A stretch of DNA of 64,000 nucleotides from Monodelphis domestica (taxonomy: Eukaryota; Chordata; Mammalia; Didelphimorphia; Didelphidae), in NCBI RefSeq assembly GCF_027887165.1, contig NC_077228.1, forward strand, positions 109,008,043 to 109,072,042. The letters are read 5' to 3'. The notes beneath the pieces were generated by a model. That model was not told the origin of the DNA and ran no database searches. It saw only the letters and a program-made list of their open reading frames with translations. This document shows, one piece after another, positions 62,783 through 64,000 of the stretch. Each line of letters starts with the position of its first letter. The first letter of the stretch is position 1. Made by a program: the position numbers and the translations under genes.

Positions 62783-63134
62783 TGACATTGGCCTTTTATC
62801 CAGGGGCAGAGATAGCTAGAAATCAAAGCTGGGGCAGAGGCATCTCAAAATTAAAGTCCAGTATTTATACCTAGGACACAGCAATTTCGCTACTGCAGGC
62901 TTCAGTTTGGGTCCTGATGACCATCACTGGACCATGGCTGAGGCTCAGCTACAGCCTCCCCTCCAGGAAAGTTCAAACTGAGTAAATTTCCCCATGGCAT
63001 CTTTTACCCTCACCTCCTTCATCCTGTTGGTTCAACTCATATTACAGCTTCTCTTCCTTTATTCAAATACCTTTCTAAAGTTAACCTTCCCTAGGATGCA
63101 TCCCTAGGAAGGTATCAATTCACTCAGAGGTGTT
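62783..63134. other. No recognised feature
   Basis: About 350 bp, unique-looking. Confidence 0.4.
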
Positions 63135-63355
63135 TGAGGGTGGTACAGTAGACAGAATACTGGGCTGGAGTAAAGAAGACCTGAGTTCCAAACTGGACTC
63201 CAACCCTTACTAGCTGTGTGACCCTAGGCAAGTCCCTTAACTCTTGTCTGCCTCAATTTCCCCACTTTTAAAATAAGGATAACAATTGTTGTGAGTCTCA
63301 AATGAACTATTTGTAAAGTTCTAACCTGACAAATAGTAGATACCTAATAATAGCT
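63135..63355 (+). mobile_element. MIR/MON1-type CORE-SINE
   Basis: GGTGGTACAGTAGACAGAAT head, GTGTGACCCTAGGCAAGTCC core and TAGATACCTAATAATAGCTT 3' end. Confidence 0.7.

Positions 63356-64000
<645 letters not shown>

Overview
This window reads as intergenic or deep-intronic DNA from a marsupial mammal. The evidence is the repeat content. MAR1 SINEs with a BovB/RTE-like tail and a second tRNA-derived SINE (called SINE1 below; WSINE1/Opo-1-like) occur dozens of times, beside marsupial-type L1 3' ends. Older L2, L3/CR1 and MIR/MON1-type CORE-SINEs fill most of the rest. CpG is rare and microsatellites are long. I cannot fix the species. I find no intact protein-coding gene, no tRNA or rRNA gene, and no CRISPR array. 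I could not support any retroviral or LTR element.

Layout. 1-13 kb: L2 copies cut up by SINE1 and MAR1, plus two related coding-like segments near 7.8 and 10.1 kb and an old antisense L1 at 12.2-13.3 kb. 13.6-17.3 kb: one L2 copy split by a SINE1, a 2.3-kb L1 and a 555-bp composite element, all with target duplications. 18-25 kb: dense SINEs, including a young SINE1 with a 17-bp target duplication. 25.8-27 kb and 27.8-28.4 kb: mostly unrecognised sequence. 29-34 kb: L3/CR1, L1, and two further pieces of the composite family. 34.5-36.0 kb: an L1 with a perfect 17-bp duplication. 36.6-43.4 kb: lower repeat density, large purine and dinucleotide tracts, and GC-richer unique DNA. 43.5-46.6 kb: two L1 copies. 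48-53 kb: a three-copy SINE1 cluster, a unique block near 49.2 kb, and two L1 3' ends. 53.2-53.6 kb: a broken fragment of the mitochondrial carrier gene UCP2 sitting inside a SINE1. 54.8-55.05 kb: a 260-bp TTC / TTCTCC tract. 55-64 kb: SINEs, short L1 ends, a unique block with three E-boxes near 62.0 kb, and a terminal CT tract.

Nothing here works as an operon or pathway. The main content is the order in which retroelements inserted, one host-gene fossil, and a few unique blocks that could be regulatory. Family names come from recognising consensus sequences by eye. Repeat edges are approximate (about 10-20 bp) except where a target duplication fixes them.
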